A stretch of 60,336 bases of DNA from Spirochaetota bacterium. GTDB taxonomy: Bacteria; Spirochaetota; UBA4802; UB4802. Below the pieces are notes generated by a model. That model was not told the DNA's origin, did not search any database, and was given only the letters and a program-made list of their open reading frames with translations. A program made the translations under genes and the position numbers. The stretch is from positions 1-60,336 of the forward strand of contig JBFLZD010000017.1 of assembly GCA_040756435.1 (NCBI GenBank). Direction: 5' to 3'. Positions within the stretch are counted from its first letter, which is position 1. Each line of letters begins with the position of its first letter. This document shows, in pieces, positions 1 to 7,915 of the stretch.

Positions 1-116
1 CCTATTCATTGGGCAAAGAAAACCTTTTAGTGCAAAAGATACTTGAAGAAATGGTTAAGAAGGGTGTGGTTGAGTATTTTGATGATGCTCGTGGAAGATT
101 TTATAAAAAAATATAA
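1..116 (+). CDS. C-terminal end of a truncated gene, unknown function
   Basis: The window opens inside this gene. The last 37 codons are readable from base 3 to a TAA at 114-116. The visible peptide starts YSLGKENLLVQKILEEM and ends RGRFYKKI: one amphipathic helix followed by a short strand-turn-strand stretch. That layout resembles the last helix and wing of a winged-helix domain, but this is by eye and the family cannot be named. A GC-rich hairpin at 171-203 follows and may terminate its transcript. Confidence 0.5.
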   Translation, partial: YSLGKENLLVQKILEEMVKKGVVEYFDDARGRFYKKI

Positions 117-141
117 TTTTTTCAATAATTATTTCTCAATG

Positions 142-245
142 TGGAAATTTGAACAAAATACAATATAGTGTACACTCCCGCCACCGAAGGCGGCGGGGGT
201 GTATATTATTTTCAGTATAAAATTTTTTAAAGAATTATTACTGGA
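142..245. repeat. composite repeat, copy A (shared flanks, GC-rich hairpin core)
   Basis: The left flank (142-172) and right flank (211-245) reappear at 25932-25962 and 26144-26178 with about 28/31 and 32/35 identical bases. Between the flanks copy A has about 38 bases centred on a GC-rich hairpin, whereas copy B has a 170-bp MITE-like element. The flanks are AT-rich and non-coding in both places. Confidence 0.75.
171..212 (+). terminator. GC-rich hairpin, possible terminator
   Basis: The arms TACACtCCCGCC and GGCGGcGGGGGTGTA pair around an ACCGAA loop and are followed by a T-rich stretch (TATATTATTTT). It lies 55 bases after the truncated gene's stop and could end its transcript. It also forms the core of composite repeat copy A, so it may be a repeat element used as a terminator. 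Confidence 0.5.
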
Positions 246-271
246 TTTTTTTTTAAATTCATGAAAAAAAC

Positions 272-300
272 TTTACAAATTAAAAAAAAATAGCCATAAT
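272..300 (+). promoter_or_regulatory. sigma-70-type promoter for the TetR gene
   Basis: TTTACA at 272-277 and CATAAT at 295-300 are separated by 17 bases. The expected start site is near 307, which leaves a leader of about 70 bases before the TetR start codon. No obvious inverted repeat was found that would serve as a TetR operator. Confidence 0.55.
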
Positions 301-376
301 TGTATAAACGCTAATTTTACAGTGTTGTGTATTATTTTGTGCCAGGATTGAATACATAGAGTACGAGGGAAACTAC

Positions 377-1006
377 ATGCCACGATTAAAACCGGAAGCA
401 CGTGCGGAAAAAGAGGAGCAAAGAAAAACGCAGATAATAAAAGCGGCGTATGAGGTTATTTCTGCAAAAGGGTATAATAACTTCACCCTGGATGATATTG
501 CAAAAAATGCAGGCTTATCAAAAGGTGGTGTGCTGCACTATTTTAAATCCAAAGAAGATATACTCATCTATTTGCTGGAACAAATTTATATTATCATTAA
601 AAAAAATATTAACAAGCGAGCAGCAAAATACCGCACGCCTGAGCGCCGTATGCGAGCTATAGTTATAGCATTTATTGTTACGGCAAAACGTCATCCTGCA
701 TTTTACACGGTGCTGGTTGATTTCTGGGCACAGATTCCTATAAATGAACGAGTGAAACATATAAATACTGATATCTACAAGCAGTTGTGTGATGAGATAG
801 TTAAGGTTATTGAAGATGGTATAGGTCAGGGGGTTTTCAAATCAGTTGATGCCAGGTTAGCTTCGCATGCCATTGTGGCAATGGTGATGAATGTTGCTAT
901 ACAGTGGACATTTAATCACGAGCTTTACAACATAGATCACCTGGCAAAAACCTGCATGAAAATGATAATGTCATATTTAGAAGCCAAACCCAAAGCGGGA
1001 CAATAA
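377..1006 (+). CDS. TetR/AcrR-family transcriptional regulator
   Basis: This 209-residue protein has a classic TetR N-terminal helix-turn-helix at roughly residues 20-60 (FTLDDIAKNAGLSKGGVLHY). The ligand-binding half (about 85-200) is all helical and most like the BetI-type C-terminal domain. Members bind operators as dimers and release DNA when a small molecule binds; the effector here is unknown. The ATG follows a GAGGG ribosome site by 7 bases and has its own promoter at 272-300. No efflux pump or enzyme gene lies beside it, so the target cannot be read from context. Confidence 0.88.
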   Translation: MPRLKPEARAEKEEQRKTQIIKAAYEVISAKGYNNFTLDDIAKNAGLSKGGVLHYFKSKEDILIYLLEQIYIIIKKNINKRAAKYRTPERRMRAIVIAFIVTAKRHPAFYTVLVDFWAQIPINERVKHINTDIYKQLCDEIVKVIEDGIGQGVFKSVDARLASHAIVAMVMNVAIQWTFNHELYNIDHLAKTCMKMIMSYLEAKPKAGQ

Positions 1007-1023
1007 ACAATGCGCTTGTGTCA

Positions 1024-1195
1024 GGGGGTGTCCCAAAAGACACCTCTTTGCAATGACTTTTGCCTTCCTGTCATTGCGAGGAACGAAGTGACGAAGCAAT
1101 CTTATCTTGTGCGGCATTGAGATTGCTTCACTTCGTTCGCAATGACATTGCGCTCACGCCATTGCATGCCCTACCGTTTCTTTTGAGACGGCCCC
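1024..1195. mobile_element. MITE-like palindromic element (ERSDEA type), copy 1
   Basis: The element starts GGGGGTGTCCCAAAAGA and ends with an imperfect inverted copy (TCTTTTGAGACGGCCCC). Inside it carries facing copies of the CATTGCGAGGAACGAAGTGA type of sequence, which gives meaningless ERSDEA-type peptides when translated. It has no transposase, so it would have to move in trans. Copy 2 lies at 25963-26132 with the same length and ends. Its right edge overlaps the stop codon of the neighbouring minus-strand gene. Confidence 0.75.
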
Positions 1196-1848
1196 TACAT
1201 TAAAGGTACAATAATACGGGCAATTGTTTTTGTTTTAAAATCAGTATATAACGTAAAATTAGTATACGGTATCCCAACGCTTTTTAACAAAACCACTACC
1301 ATGGAAAGACCTAACCCCATACCCTCAGCAGTTGGGTCAGGATTTTCTAAAAAGAAATCTGCAATGCTATCATAGTGAGAGGAGCGTTCAATTCTTTCCC
1401 GCATACGTTCCAGTTCTTTTCTGGTTACTGGCAAATTATTTATTACTTCAATTGTGAGTCGTGTTGGTTGTGGTTTTATATATATCCTGGTGGATAATCC
1501 ATATTGCTTTGCCTTTATGCCGTAAATAAGCAGCGATTCTTCGTTAAGAATATTTCTAACTTTAGTTACAACTTCCATGATGTCATCAGGGTTTTTAATT
1601 TCACCTTCTTCAATAAGAATATATTTGGCGTTGGCTTTTACCGCATTTGCTATCAGTTCCTTGATGGATGAATAAACAGGCGTGTAAAGGTCTGATTTGT
1701 TATGCTTTTCCAGTATTTTACTCAATGCATACTGTATATTTTTTTCTGTTTCATCTAAGATGGAATAGCTGACAAAAACCACTTCCTGGTTTTTATTGAT
1801 TGCCGATAGTATCTCGTGTAAAATGTCCTGTGATGTTGTTGGCGCCAT
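1195..1848 (-). CDS. stand-alone GHKL/HATPase-fold ATP-binding protein
   Basis: The 217-residue product has the marks of a histidine-kinase-type ATPase domain: an N-box-like ELIANAVKANAKY at about 64-76 and a glycine-rich ATP lid GMGLGLS at about 176. There is no dimerisation/phospho-acceptor helix with a conserved His, no sensor domain and no membrane segment. It is therefore not a complete kinase and may be an anti-sigma or partner-switch type ATPase, or a detached catalytic domain. The neighbouring genes do not resolve this. The ATG lacks a strong ribosome site; a good promoter lies at 1883-1911. The TAG stop sits on the edge of the adjacent MITE-like element. Confidence 0.75.
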   Translation of the reverse strand: MAPTTSQDILHEILSAINKNQEVVFVSYSILDETEKNIQYALSKILEKHNKSDLYTPVYSSIKELIANAVKANAKYILIEEGEIKNPDDIMEVVTKVRNILNEESLLIYGIKAKQYGLSTRIYIKPQPTRLTIEVINNLPVTRKELERMRERIERSSHYDSIADFFLENPDPTAEGMGLGLSMVVVLLKSVGIPYTNFTLYTDFKTKTIARIIVPLM

Positions 1849-1882
1849 AGAGTAAATGGTTATTATTTCATTGATTTTACAT

Positions 1883-1911
1883 ATACTATCGGTATAATGC
1901 TATTATTGCAA
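1883..1911 (-). promoter_or_regulatory. promoter for the GHKL ATPase gene
   Basis: Read on the minus strand, TTGCAA (1911-1906) and TAGTAT (1888-1883) are separated by 17 bases, about 35 bases upstream of the ATG. It is divergent from the promoter-like sequence at 1934-1962. Confidence 0.5.
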
Positions 1912-1933
1912 GAATTTTTTAATTGCAACAGTA

Positions 1934-1962
1934 TTGACTTTTTATATAGTGTACTACACAAT
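1934..1962 (+). promoter_or_regulatory. possible promoter for rnfB-fliG
   Basis: TTGACT at 1934-1939 is followed after 17 bases by CACAAT at 1957-1962. The -35 is good and the -10 is weak. It lies about 30 bases upstream of rnfB. Confidence 0.4.
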
Positions 1963-1993
1963 GCTACTTTAAAATGAAATTCTGAGGTTAACT

Positions 1994-2857
1994 ATGCTGG
2001 ATATACTTTTTCCTTCGGTGCCATCTATCATTAGTATAACGATACTCAGCCTGGCATGTGGTATATTGCTGTCCCTTGCCAAGGTTTTACTAAAAGTGGA
2101 AAAGGATCCCCGCATTGAGAAGGTAATGGAAGCTCTTCCCGGTGCAAATTGTGGTGCATGCGGGTTTCCCGGTTGTGCCGGGTATGCAACCAATATTGTT
2201 GAACATGGTGCAGCCATTAATATGTGTCCTGTTGGTGGCCCGGAAAGTGTGAAGAAAATTTCAGAAATTATGGGAATAGAAGCCCAGGTTGGTGTTAAAC
2301 GAATTGCCCGTGTTCACTGTCAGGGTGGCGTGAATGAAACCAAGATACGGTTCATGTATCAAGGCCCTCATAGTTGTACGGCTGCTCAGCTTGTTATGGG
2401 TGGCTTCAAGGTTTGTGAATATGGATGTTTAGGCCTTGGTGATTGCGTACGGGCATGTCCATTTGATGCTATTCATCTGGACGATAGGGGGCTGCCTTTT
2501 GTTGATGCTGAAAAATGCACAGGTTGTGGCAACTGTGTTGAAGCCTGTCCACGCAATATAATAAGCCTGCTGGATAACTCAGTGGACGTCTATGTGATGT
2601 GCCGCAATAAGCAGAAAGCACCGGTTATGAAGTTAGGTTGCAGTGTGGGTTGTACTGCATGCCGGCGATGTGAAAAAGTGTGCCGTGAGGAAGTATTTAA
2701 AGACAATCCTGAAGTTGATACAGCAATCAAGGTGGAAAACTTTTTAGCTACTATTGATTATGAATTATGTATTAATTGTGGAAGATGTGCTGAAGTTTGT
2801 CCGCAGAATGTTATTGACTTTAAAAAAGTTATGGTAATCAAACGTGAAACCAATTGA
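1994..2857 (+). CDS. rnfB: RnfB-like membrane-anchored iron-sulfur protein
   Basis: RnfB is the ferredoxin-like subunit of the Rnf complex, which links ferredoxin oxidation to NAD reduction and ion pumping. The 287-residue protein has one N-terminal membrane helix (about 8-30), then the Fe-S motif CGACGFPGCAGYA of the family at about 52-64. Further cysteine clusters follow (CLGLGDCVRACP, CTGCGNCVEACP, CSVGCTACRRCEKVC, CINCGRCAEVCP), more than the two classical 4Fe-4S sets of short proteobacterial RnfB. A ribosome site (TGAGG) precedes the ATG. No rnfC, D, G, E or A lies nearby, so the rest of the complex, if present, is elsewhere. It overlaps fliG by 14 bases. Confidence 0.88.
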   Translation: MLDILFPSVPSIISITILSLACGILLSLAKVLLKVEKDPRIEKVMEALPGANCGACGFPGCAGYATNIVEHGAAINMCPVGGPESVKKISEIMGIEAQVGVKRIARVHCQGGVNETKIRFMYQGPHSCTAAQLVMGGFKVCEYGCLGLGDCVRACPFDAIHLDDRGLPFVDAEKCTGCGNCVEACPRNIISLLDNSVDVYVMCRNKQKAPVMKLGCSVGCTACRRCEKVCREEVFKDNPEVDTAIKVENFLATIDYELCINCGRCAEVCPQNVIDFKKVMVIKRETN

Positions 2858-3860
2858 CCAGATGAACGGTGCCGAAAAGGCAGCAGCGCTTTTAGTGGCA
2901 CTGGGCCCTGAAGTTGCTTCAGAGATAATGAAATTTCTTGATGAAGAAAGTGTTAATAAATTAGCTGCAGAGATAGCAAAGATAGATGTACTGTCACCTG
3001 AAGAAAAAGAAGAACTTATAGGACAATTTTTGCTGGAACTTAAGAAAGCGCGTGGAGTGGCCTTTGGTGGTCACAATGTTGCCAAAGAAATACTGTATGC
3101 AGCTTTTGGAGAGGACAAAGCAAAGGACATTTTAAAACGACTAACCCATAAGGATTTAGAAAAAGGATTTGGATTTTTAAATGATATAGATGCCGAGCTA
3201 ATTGTCACATTTTTGCAAAATGAGCATCCTCAGACTATTGCTGTAACATTGGCTTACATTCCTGCAGCCAAGGCAGCTGAGGTTGTTAAATTGCTTCCCA
3301 GGGATTTAGCAAAAGAAGTAACGCTGCGCATGGCAAAAATGGAACGCACTTCGCCTGATGCAGTGCTTGAAATTTCACGGGTGCTACGCAAAAAATATGA
3401 TGAGTACCGCTATCAGGGGCAATCCAGTTCAAAAGCGGGAGGCCTCAATGCGCTTATTGATATCATGGCGCACTTAAGTGGCGATCAGGAAAAACAGCTT
3501 ATTGATTATTTTGAAAGCACCATGCCGCAGATTGCTGATGAGATAAGGAGTCGTATCTTCACCTTTGAAAATGTTCTTACCCTCACCAATACTGAAATGC
3601 GCATATTGATTGATGTAATTAACAATGACTATATGATTGCAAAGGCGCTGAAAGGTGCTGGCGATGAAATTCGTTTCAAGTTTTTCCGCAATATGAGCAA
3701 AAACCGCGCAACCGATATCATGCAGGAAATGGAAGCCATGGGCCCCGTGCGCCTGTCCGAGATACAGGAAGCACGAGACAATATTGTCAGAGTAATGCGT
3801 CAATTGCATGACAATGGTGTCATTAGCCTCAGGAAAGAAAAAGAGAAGTATATTGAATAA
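2844..3860 (+). CDS. fliG: flagellar motor switch protein FliG
   Basis: FliG forms the rotor ring that couples MotA/MotB stator force to flagellar rotation. The 338-residue length is normal. The family's EHPQT motif (NEHPQTIAVTL) sits at about 127-137, and the C-terminal torque domain (about 235-335) keeps the pattern of charged residues around NNDYMIAKALKGAGDEIRFKF. The GTG at 2844 overlaps rnfB; an ATG at 2862 gives a plausible alternative start and neither has a strong ribosome site. There are no other flagellar genes in the window. rsmA starts inside its last codons, so the two are translationally coupled. Confidence 0.92.
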   Translation: MKPIDQMNGAEKAAALLVALGPEVASEIMKFLDEESVNKLAAEIAKIDVLSPEEKEELIGQFLLELKKARGVAFGGHNVAKEILYAAFGEDKAKDILKRLTHKDLEKGFGFLNDIDAELIVTFLQNEHPQTIAVTLAYIPAAKAAEVVKLLPRDLAKEVTLRMAKMERTSPDAVLEISRVLRKKYDEYRYQGQSSSKAGGLNALIDIMAHLSGDQEKQLIDYFESTMPQIADEIRSRIFTFENVLTLTNTEMRILIDVINNDYMIAKALKGAGDEIRFKFFRNMSKNRATDIMQEMEAMGPVRLSEIQEARDNIVRVMRQLHDNGVISLRKEKEKYIE

Positions 3861-4683
3861 AAAAGAAATCCTTGCATACCTTAAAGAAGCGGGTCTATCG
3901 CCCAACAAGGCTTATGGCCAGCATTTTTTAATTTCAGAAAAATATATTGAGGCCATAGTTACTGCAATAAGCCCGCAGCCTGACGACTGTATACTGGAAA
4001 TAGGACCAGGGCCTGGAATTCTCACAGTACCGTTAAGCAGGCTTGCAAAAAAGCTTGTTTGTGTTGAGATAGACGCAGGATTTGCCCGAATACTGAAAGA
4101 ACAATTTGCAGCAATGACACAGGTCACTATCGTACATGATGATTTTTTAAAAGTACCCCCTGTTGAAGGGTGCACGCGTATTGTTGGCAATCTTCCCTAC
4201 AATGTGTCCTCGCAGATTATTTTCAGAGTGGCAAAACACTATAAAGCTTCACAATGTTTTTTTCTGATTCAGAAGGAGTTGGCGGGGCGACTGATTGCTT
4301 TGCCAGGAAGCGCTATGTATTCAGCATTCACGGTGGGTGTGCAGCTTTACTTTGATGTGCACAAACTTTTTGATATACCACCACATGCATTTTTTCCGGC
4401 GCCAAAGGTGCATTCAACATTTGTGCAGCTGATACGAAAAAAAGATTTACCCCTACAGGACAACGAAAAAGAAATATTTGAACAGCTTGTTGCAACAGCC
4501 TTCTGGGCACGCCGCAAGATGTTAAAAACAGCGTTGAAGCGTTCGCCGTATGGAACGTATGATGAATTATTGATTGGCAGGGCATTTGAGGCATTAGGTT
4601 TTAATCCCGGAGTGCGTGGTGAAGAGCTTTCATTACAGGATTTTATTGCACTGGCACAGTACTGTGCACACCATGAAAAATAA
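3853..4683 (+). CDS. rsmA: 16S rRNA dimethyladenosine transferase RsmA (KsgA)
   Basis: RsmA methylates two adjacent adenines near the 3' end of 16S rRNA using S-adenosylmethionine, a late step in small-subunit assembly. Motifs are in order: YGQHFL near the N-terminus, the SAM-binding EIGPGPGILT and the catalytic NLPYNVSS. The TTG at 3853 is preferred: it lies over the fliG stop, follows a purine-rich AAGAGAAG and gives the expected family N-terminus. An in-frame ATG at 3808 would overlap fliG by about 50 bases. Length 276 residues is normal. Confidence 0.9.
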   Translation: MNKKEILAYLKEAGLSPNKAYGQHFLISEKYIEAIVTAISPQPDDCILEIGPGPGILTVPLSRLAKKLVCVEIDAGFARILKEQFAAMTQVTIVHDDFLKVPPVEGCTRIVGNLPYNVSSQIIFRVAKHYKASQCFFLIQKELAGRLIALPGSAMYSAFTVGVQLYFDVHKLFDIPPHAFFPAPKVHSTFVQLIRKKDLPLQDNEKEIFEQLVATAFWARRKMLKTALKRSPYGTYDELLIGRAFEALGFNPGVRGEELSLQDFIALAQYCAHHEK

Positions 4684-4693
4684 AGGTATCAGC

Positions 4694-7129
4694 ATGGCAA
4701 TTGACAAAGAAAAGATATTTGGTCTTGTGGCGCACGTTTCAAAACCTGCACGTTATGTGGGTGGCGAATGGAATGCTGTTGTAAAACCTGATGCAATAGT
4801 CAGGGTTGGGCTGTGTTTCCCCGACCTGTATGAGGTGGGAATGTCCAATAACGGCATTCAGATTTTGTACAGTGTGGTGAATGCACTAAAAGATGCTGCG
4901 TGTGAGCGCGTGTTTGCCGTGGAGCGCGATTTTGAAAAGGTTTTAAAAGAATCAAGGACGCCACTATACACCCTTGAGACATTTACACCGCTCCATATGC
5001 TTGATATGGTAGGCTTCAATGCAGCCTGCGAACTTTTATACACCAACATTTTGCAGGTTCTTGATTTAGGCAACATTCCATTTTTTGCAAAAGATAGGGG
5101 CGATAGTTACCCGTTAATAGTCATTGGTGGGGAGGCAGCCAGCAATCCAGCACCACTATTGCCATTTGCTGATGCAATCTTTGCTGGCGATGGTGAAGAA
5201 GCCATAGTGGAGATTGTAAACATCCTTATAGAAAAAAAGACAAAAGGTTTACCAAGAAATGAGGTGCTTGCACGATTAGCAAATATAGATGGAGTGTTAT
5301 GCAGCCGTGATGTTGAGTTTAGCTATGAAGGTAATATGTTGACAGCAATCAAAGCGCCAGAGGTGTATAAAAGAGTTGCACACCATTTTCATAGATATGA
5401 AGCTACACGGCCAGTGGTACCATCTATACGCAGTGTGCAGGACAGGGTTTCCATTCAGTTAGACAGAGGCTGCAAAAACCTGTGCAAGTTTTGTCATGCA
5501 GGCTACTGGGAGCTTCCCTATAGAAAAGTAAATGCTACGGCACTTGCTGACACTATACTTGACACCGTGCAGCACACAGGGTTTGGCGATGTATCACTGC
5601 ATTCGCTCAGTGTTGGGGATTATTCTGATATAGTGGAGCTTTTAAACCAAATTGTTCCACCACTGATAGAGCAGGGTGTTAGTATATCGCTTCCTTCGCT
5701 AAGAGTGGATTTGCAAACGCTTGATATTATTGAATCAATATCTGATTTAAAAAAAACATCGCTGACCTTTGCCATTGAGTCAGCTTCCGATATTCTGCGC
5801 TATAAGGCGTATAAGCGCCTTACCGTTGAAGAAATCATGAATATTATTACCGTGCTGTCCCAACGTGGGTGGCAGCGTATAAAACTATACTTTATGATTG
5901 GCCTGCCAGGGTGTGAAGAGGTAGATGAAGCAGCTGATATTGTTGCGTTCATGAAACAGGTATGTTCTATTAATAGAAAAATTCAGTACAATGTTACTAT
6001 CTCACCGTTTGTACCAAAACCACACACGCCATTTCAGTATGAAAAGCAGTATGATGAAACCTATTGCCTTGAGGTAATACGCACGGTTAAACGCAGCGTG
6101 TCAAAATCGGTAACAATAAAAAATCATGATGTTTATGCTTCATTAATTGAAGGTGTATTTGCACGTGGCGATAGTTTACTGTCAAATGCCCTTGTTGCAG
6201 CATACCATAATGGAGCCCGTTTAGATTTATGGGGTGAGCATTTTGATTTTACTATCTGGGATAACGCATTGCAGACTACTATTGGTAACTGGCGCCGTTA
6301 TTTAGAAAAAAGACAGTTACAGGAACTATCGCCCTGGCATATTATCAAAACACGCTACGATGCCCTGATATACAAAAAGATGCATTCAAGCTGGGATGGG
6401 AAAACATTCCCTGCTGGTTTTAAAAAATTAAAGCTTAATAAAGATGAATTTAAAAAAGCCGCTCAGTCATTTGAAAAACGGTATAAAGCTGTTGCTACTC
6501 TACGTGTGAAATATGCTAAAAAGGGGAAAGCCCGGTTTTTAGGTCACATAGATTGCATGGAAATTTTCAAGCGTGCATTGCGAATGGCTCAGGTTCCGGT
6601 AGCCTATACGCAAGGGTATAATAAACATGAGCGTCTGGTCACCGGGCAAGCGCTGCCGCTTGGTTATGAAAGCCTGTGTGAGTTTGTTGATGTTGAACTC
6701 TATGAGCAGTGCAGCAATACAGTAGTACGTAATCTGGGAAAATTATTTCCTGACGGTTTTGAAATTATATCGGCAAATCATCATACTGAAACAACGCTTC
6801 CCCTGCAATCCATTGCATATTCCAGGTATTGTATAACATTTTTTGATAATAGGCTGTATGATATATTTGCCAACAAATTAAAGAACAAAACAGATATAGT
6901 TAAGAAGACGAAAAAAGGATTGAAGAATTTACCATTTGATGATGCTATTGTACAGTTTTGGATACATGATGAAAGCATTGAGTTACTCATACCATCAGGT
7001 GAAGGATCAATACGACCTGACAGTCTTATTGCTGACTGGTGCCAGGTTGAACATCCACACTCATCGGCAACTATTATTAAAACTGCTGTGTATTATAGGG
7101 ATAATGGAGCTTTAGTTGAGTTTATATAA
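4694..7129 (+). CDS. radical-SAM protein fused to a DUF2344 domain
   Basis: The 811-residue protein joins two conserved units: an N-terminal B12-binding-like/radical-SAM part and a C-terminal DUF2344 part (from about residue 600, starting near LRVKYAKKGKARFLGHID). The 4Fe-4S cluster motif is CKNLCKFC at about 262-269. Many bacteria carry the two as adjacent genes or as this fusion, often near rng, bL21 and bL27. The reaction is not established; an RNA- or ribosome-related modification is a guess from context. The ATG at 4694 has AAAGG 7 bases upstream; an earlier ATG at 4673 overlaps the rsmA stop. Confidence 0.85.
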   Translation: MAIDKEKIFGLVAHVSKPARYVGGEWNAVVKPDAIVRVGLCFPDLYEVGMSNNGIQILYSVVNALKDAACERVFAVERDFEKVLKESRTPLYTLETFTPLHMLDMVGFNAACELLYTNILQVLDLGNIPFFAKDRGDSYPLIVIGGEAASNPAPLLPFADAIFAGDGEEAIVEIVNILIEKKTKGLPRNEVLARLANIDGVLCSRDVEFSYEGNMLTAIKAPEVYKRVAHHFHRYEATRPVVPSIRSVQDRVSIQLDRGCKNLCKFCHAGYWELPYRKVNATALADTILDTVQHTGFGDVSLHSLSVGDYSDIVELLNQIVPPLIEQGVSISLPSLRVDLQTLDIIESISDLKKTSLTFAIESASDILRYKAYKRLTVEEIMNIITVLSQRGWQRIKLYFMIGLPGCEEVDEAADIVAFMKQVCSINRKIQYNVTISPFVPKPHTPFQYEKQYDETYCLEVIRTVKRSVSKSVTIKNHDVYASLIEGVFARGDSLLSNALVAAYHNGARLDLWGEHFDFTIWDNALQTTIGNWRRYLEKRQLQELSPWHIIKTRYDALIYKKMHSSWDGKTFPAGFKKLKLNKDEFKKAAQSFEKRYKAVATLRVKYAKKGKARFLGHIDCMEIFKRALRMAQVPVAYTQGYNKHERLVTGQALPLGYESLCEFVDVELYEQCSNTVVRNLGKLFPDGFEIISANHHTETTLPLQSIAYSRYCITFFDNRLYDIFANKLKNKTDIVKKTKKGLKNLPFDDAIVQFWIHDESIELLIPSGEGSIRPDSLIADWCQVEHPHSSATIIKTAVYYRDNGALVEFI

Positions 7130-7150
7130 CTTTCAAAAAGGAGGCTTTGT

Positions 7151-7915
7151 ATGGGTTTACTTTCATATAATTTAGATGGCAAGGTTGCTATTGTAACCGG
7201 TGGCACTCGTGGTATTGGGCTTGCTATTGCCCAGGAGTTATTGCGCCAGAATGCAAAGGTTGTAATCTGTGCACGCAAGCAGGATGGGCTGGATAAAGCA
7301 AAAGAAATCCTAAAAGGTGGCGATAACCTTTTAACCTGTGTAGCGCATATTGCTAAGGAAGAGGATGTCAGCGCTCTGGTGGATACAACAGTAAAAGTTT
7401 TTTCAAAAATTGATATATTAATTAATAACGTTGGGATGAACCTGCCAACGGGAAGCCTTGTTGATGTTGAACTGTCTGCATGGCAAAAGATTATTGATTC
7501 AAACCTTACCGGCACGTTTCTTGTGTCAAAGAAGGTTGGTGCAATCATGCGCCAGCAGAAAAGCGGAAAGATTGTCAGCATATCATCAATTGCAGGCAGG
7601 TTAGCTTCACCAGGTATGAATGTTTATGGCATTGCAAAAGCAGGCATTGAGATGATGACAAAAAATTTGGCACTGGAGCTTGCACCGTTTAATGTACAGG
7701 TAAATGCGGTTGCTCCCGGAATGGTACGAACTGATTTCAGCAAGCCATTCTGGTCAAATGATGCCATTCATGATATGATTGTCAAAAATATCCCCATGGG
7801 TAGAATTGCCGAAATTGACGAAGTTGTGCATCCTGTTCTTTTCCTGGCATCGGATGGAGCGCGGTATATTACCGGGCAAACAATCTTAATTGATGGCGGT
7901 GCTTCAATAGTGTGA
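7151..7915 (+). CDS. short-chain dehydrogenase/reductase (FabG-like SDR)
   Basis: A 254-residue classical SDR. The cofactor motif TGGTRGIG is at about 16-23, NNVG at about 91-94, the catalytic Ser in SISSIAG, and Tyr/Lys in YGIAKAG. The C-terminal ITGQTILIDGG is typical. The family oxidises or reduces alcohol/carbonyl substrates with NAD(P)H; FabG-type 3-ketoacyl-ACP reductase is one option, but no fatty-acid genes are adjacent. The ribosome site AAAGGAGG is strong. Its TGA directly abuts the stop of the converging gene, with no bases between them. Confidence 0.88.
   Translation: MGLLSYNLDGKVAIVTGGTRGIGLAIAQELLRQNAKVVICARKQDGLDKAKEILKGGDNLLTCVAHIAKEEDVSALVDTTVKVFSKIDILINNVGMNLPTGSLVDVELSAWQKIIDSNLTGTFLVSKKVGAIMRQQKSGKIVSISSIAGRLASPGMNVYGIAKAGIEMMTKNLALELAPFNVQVNAVAPGMVRTDFSKPFWSNDAIHDMIVKNIPMGRIAEIDEVVHPVLFLASDGARYITGQTILIDGGASIV

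Noticed and set aside
1994-4683. A flagellar operon around fliG
   Set aside because: Only fliG is flagellar; its neighbours are rnfB and rsmA.
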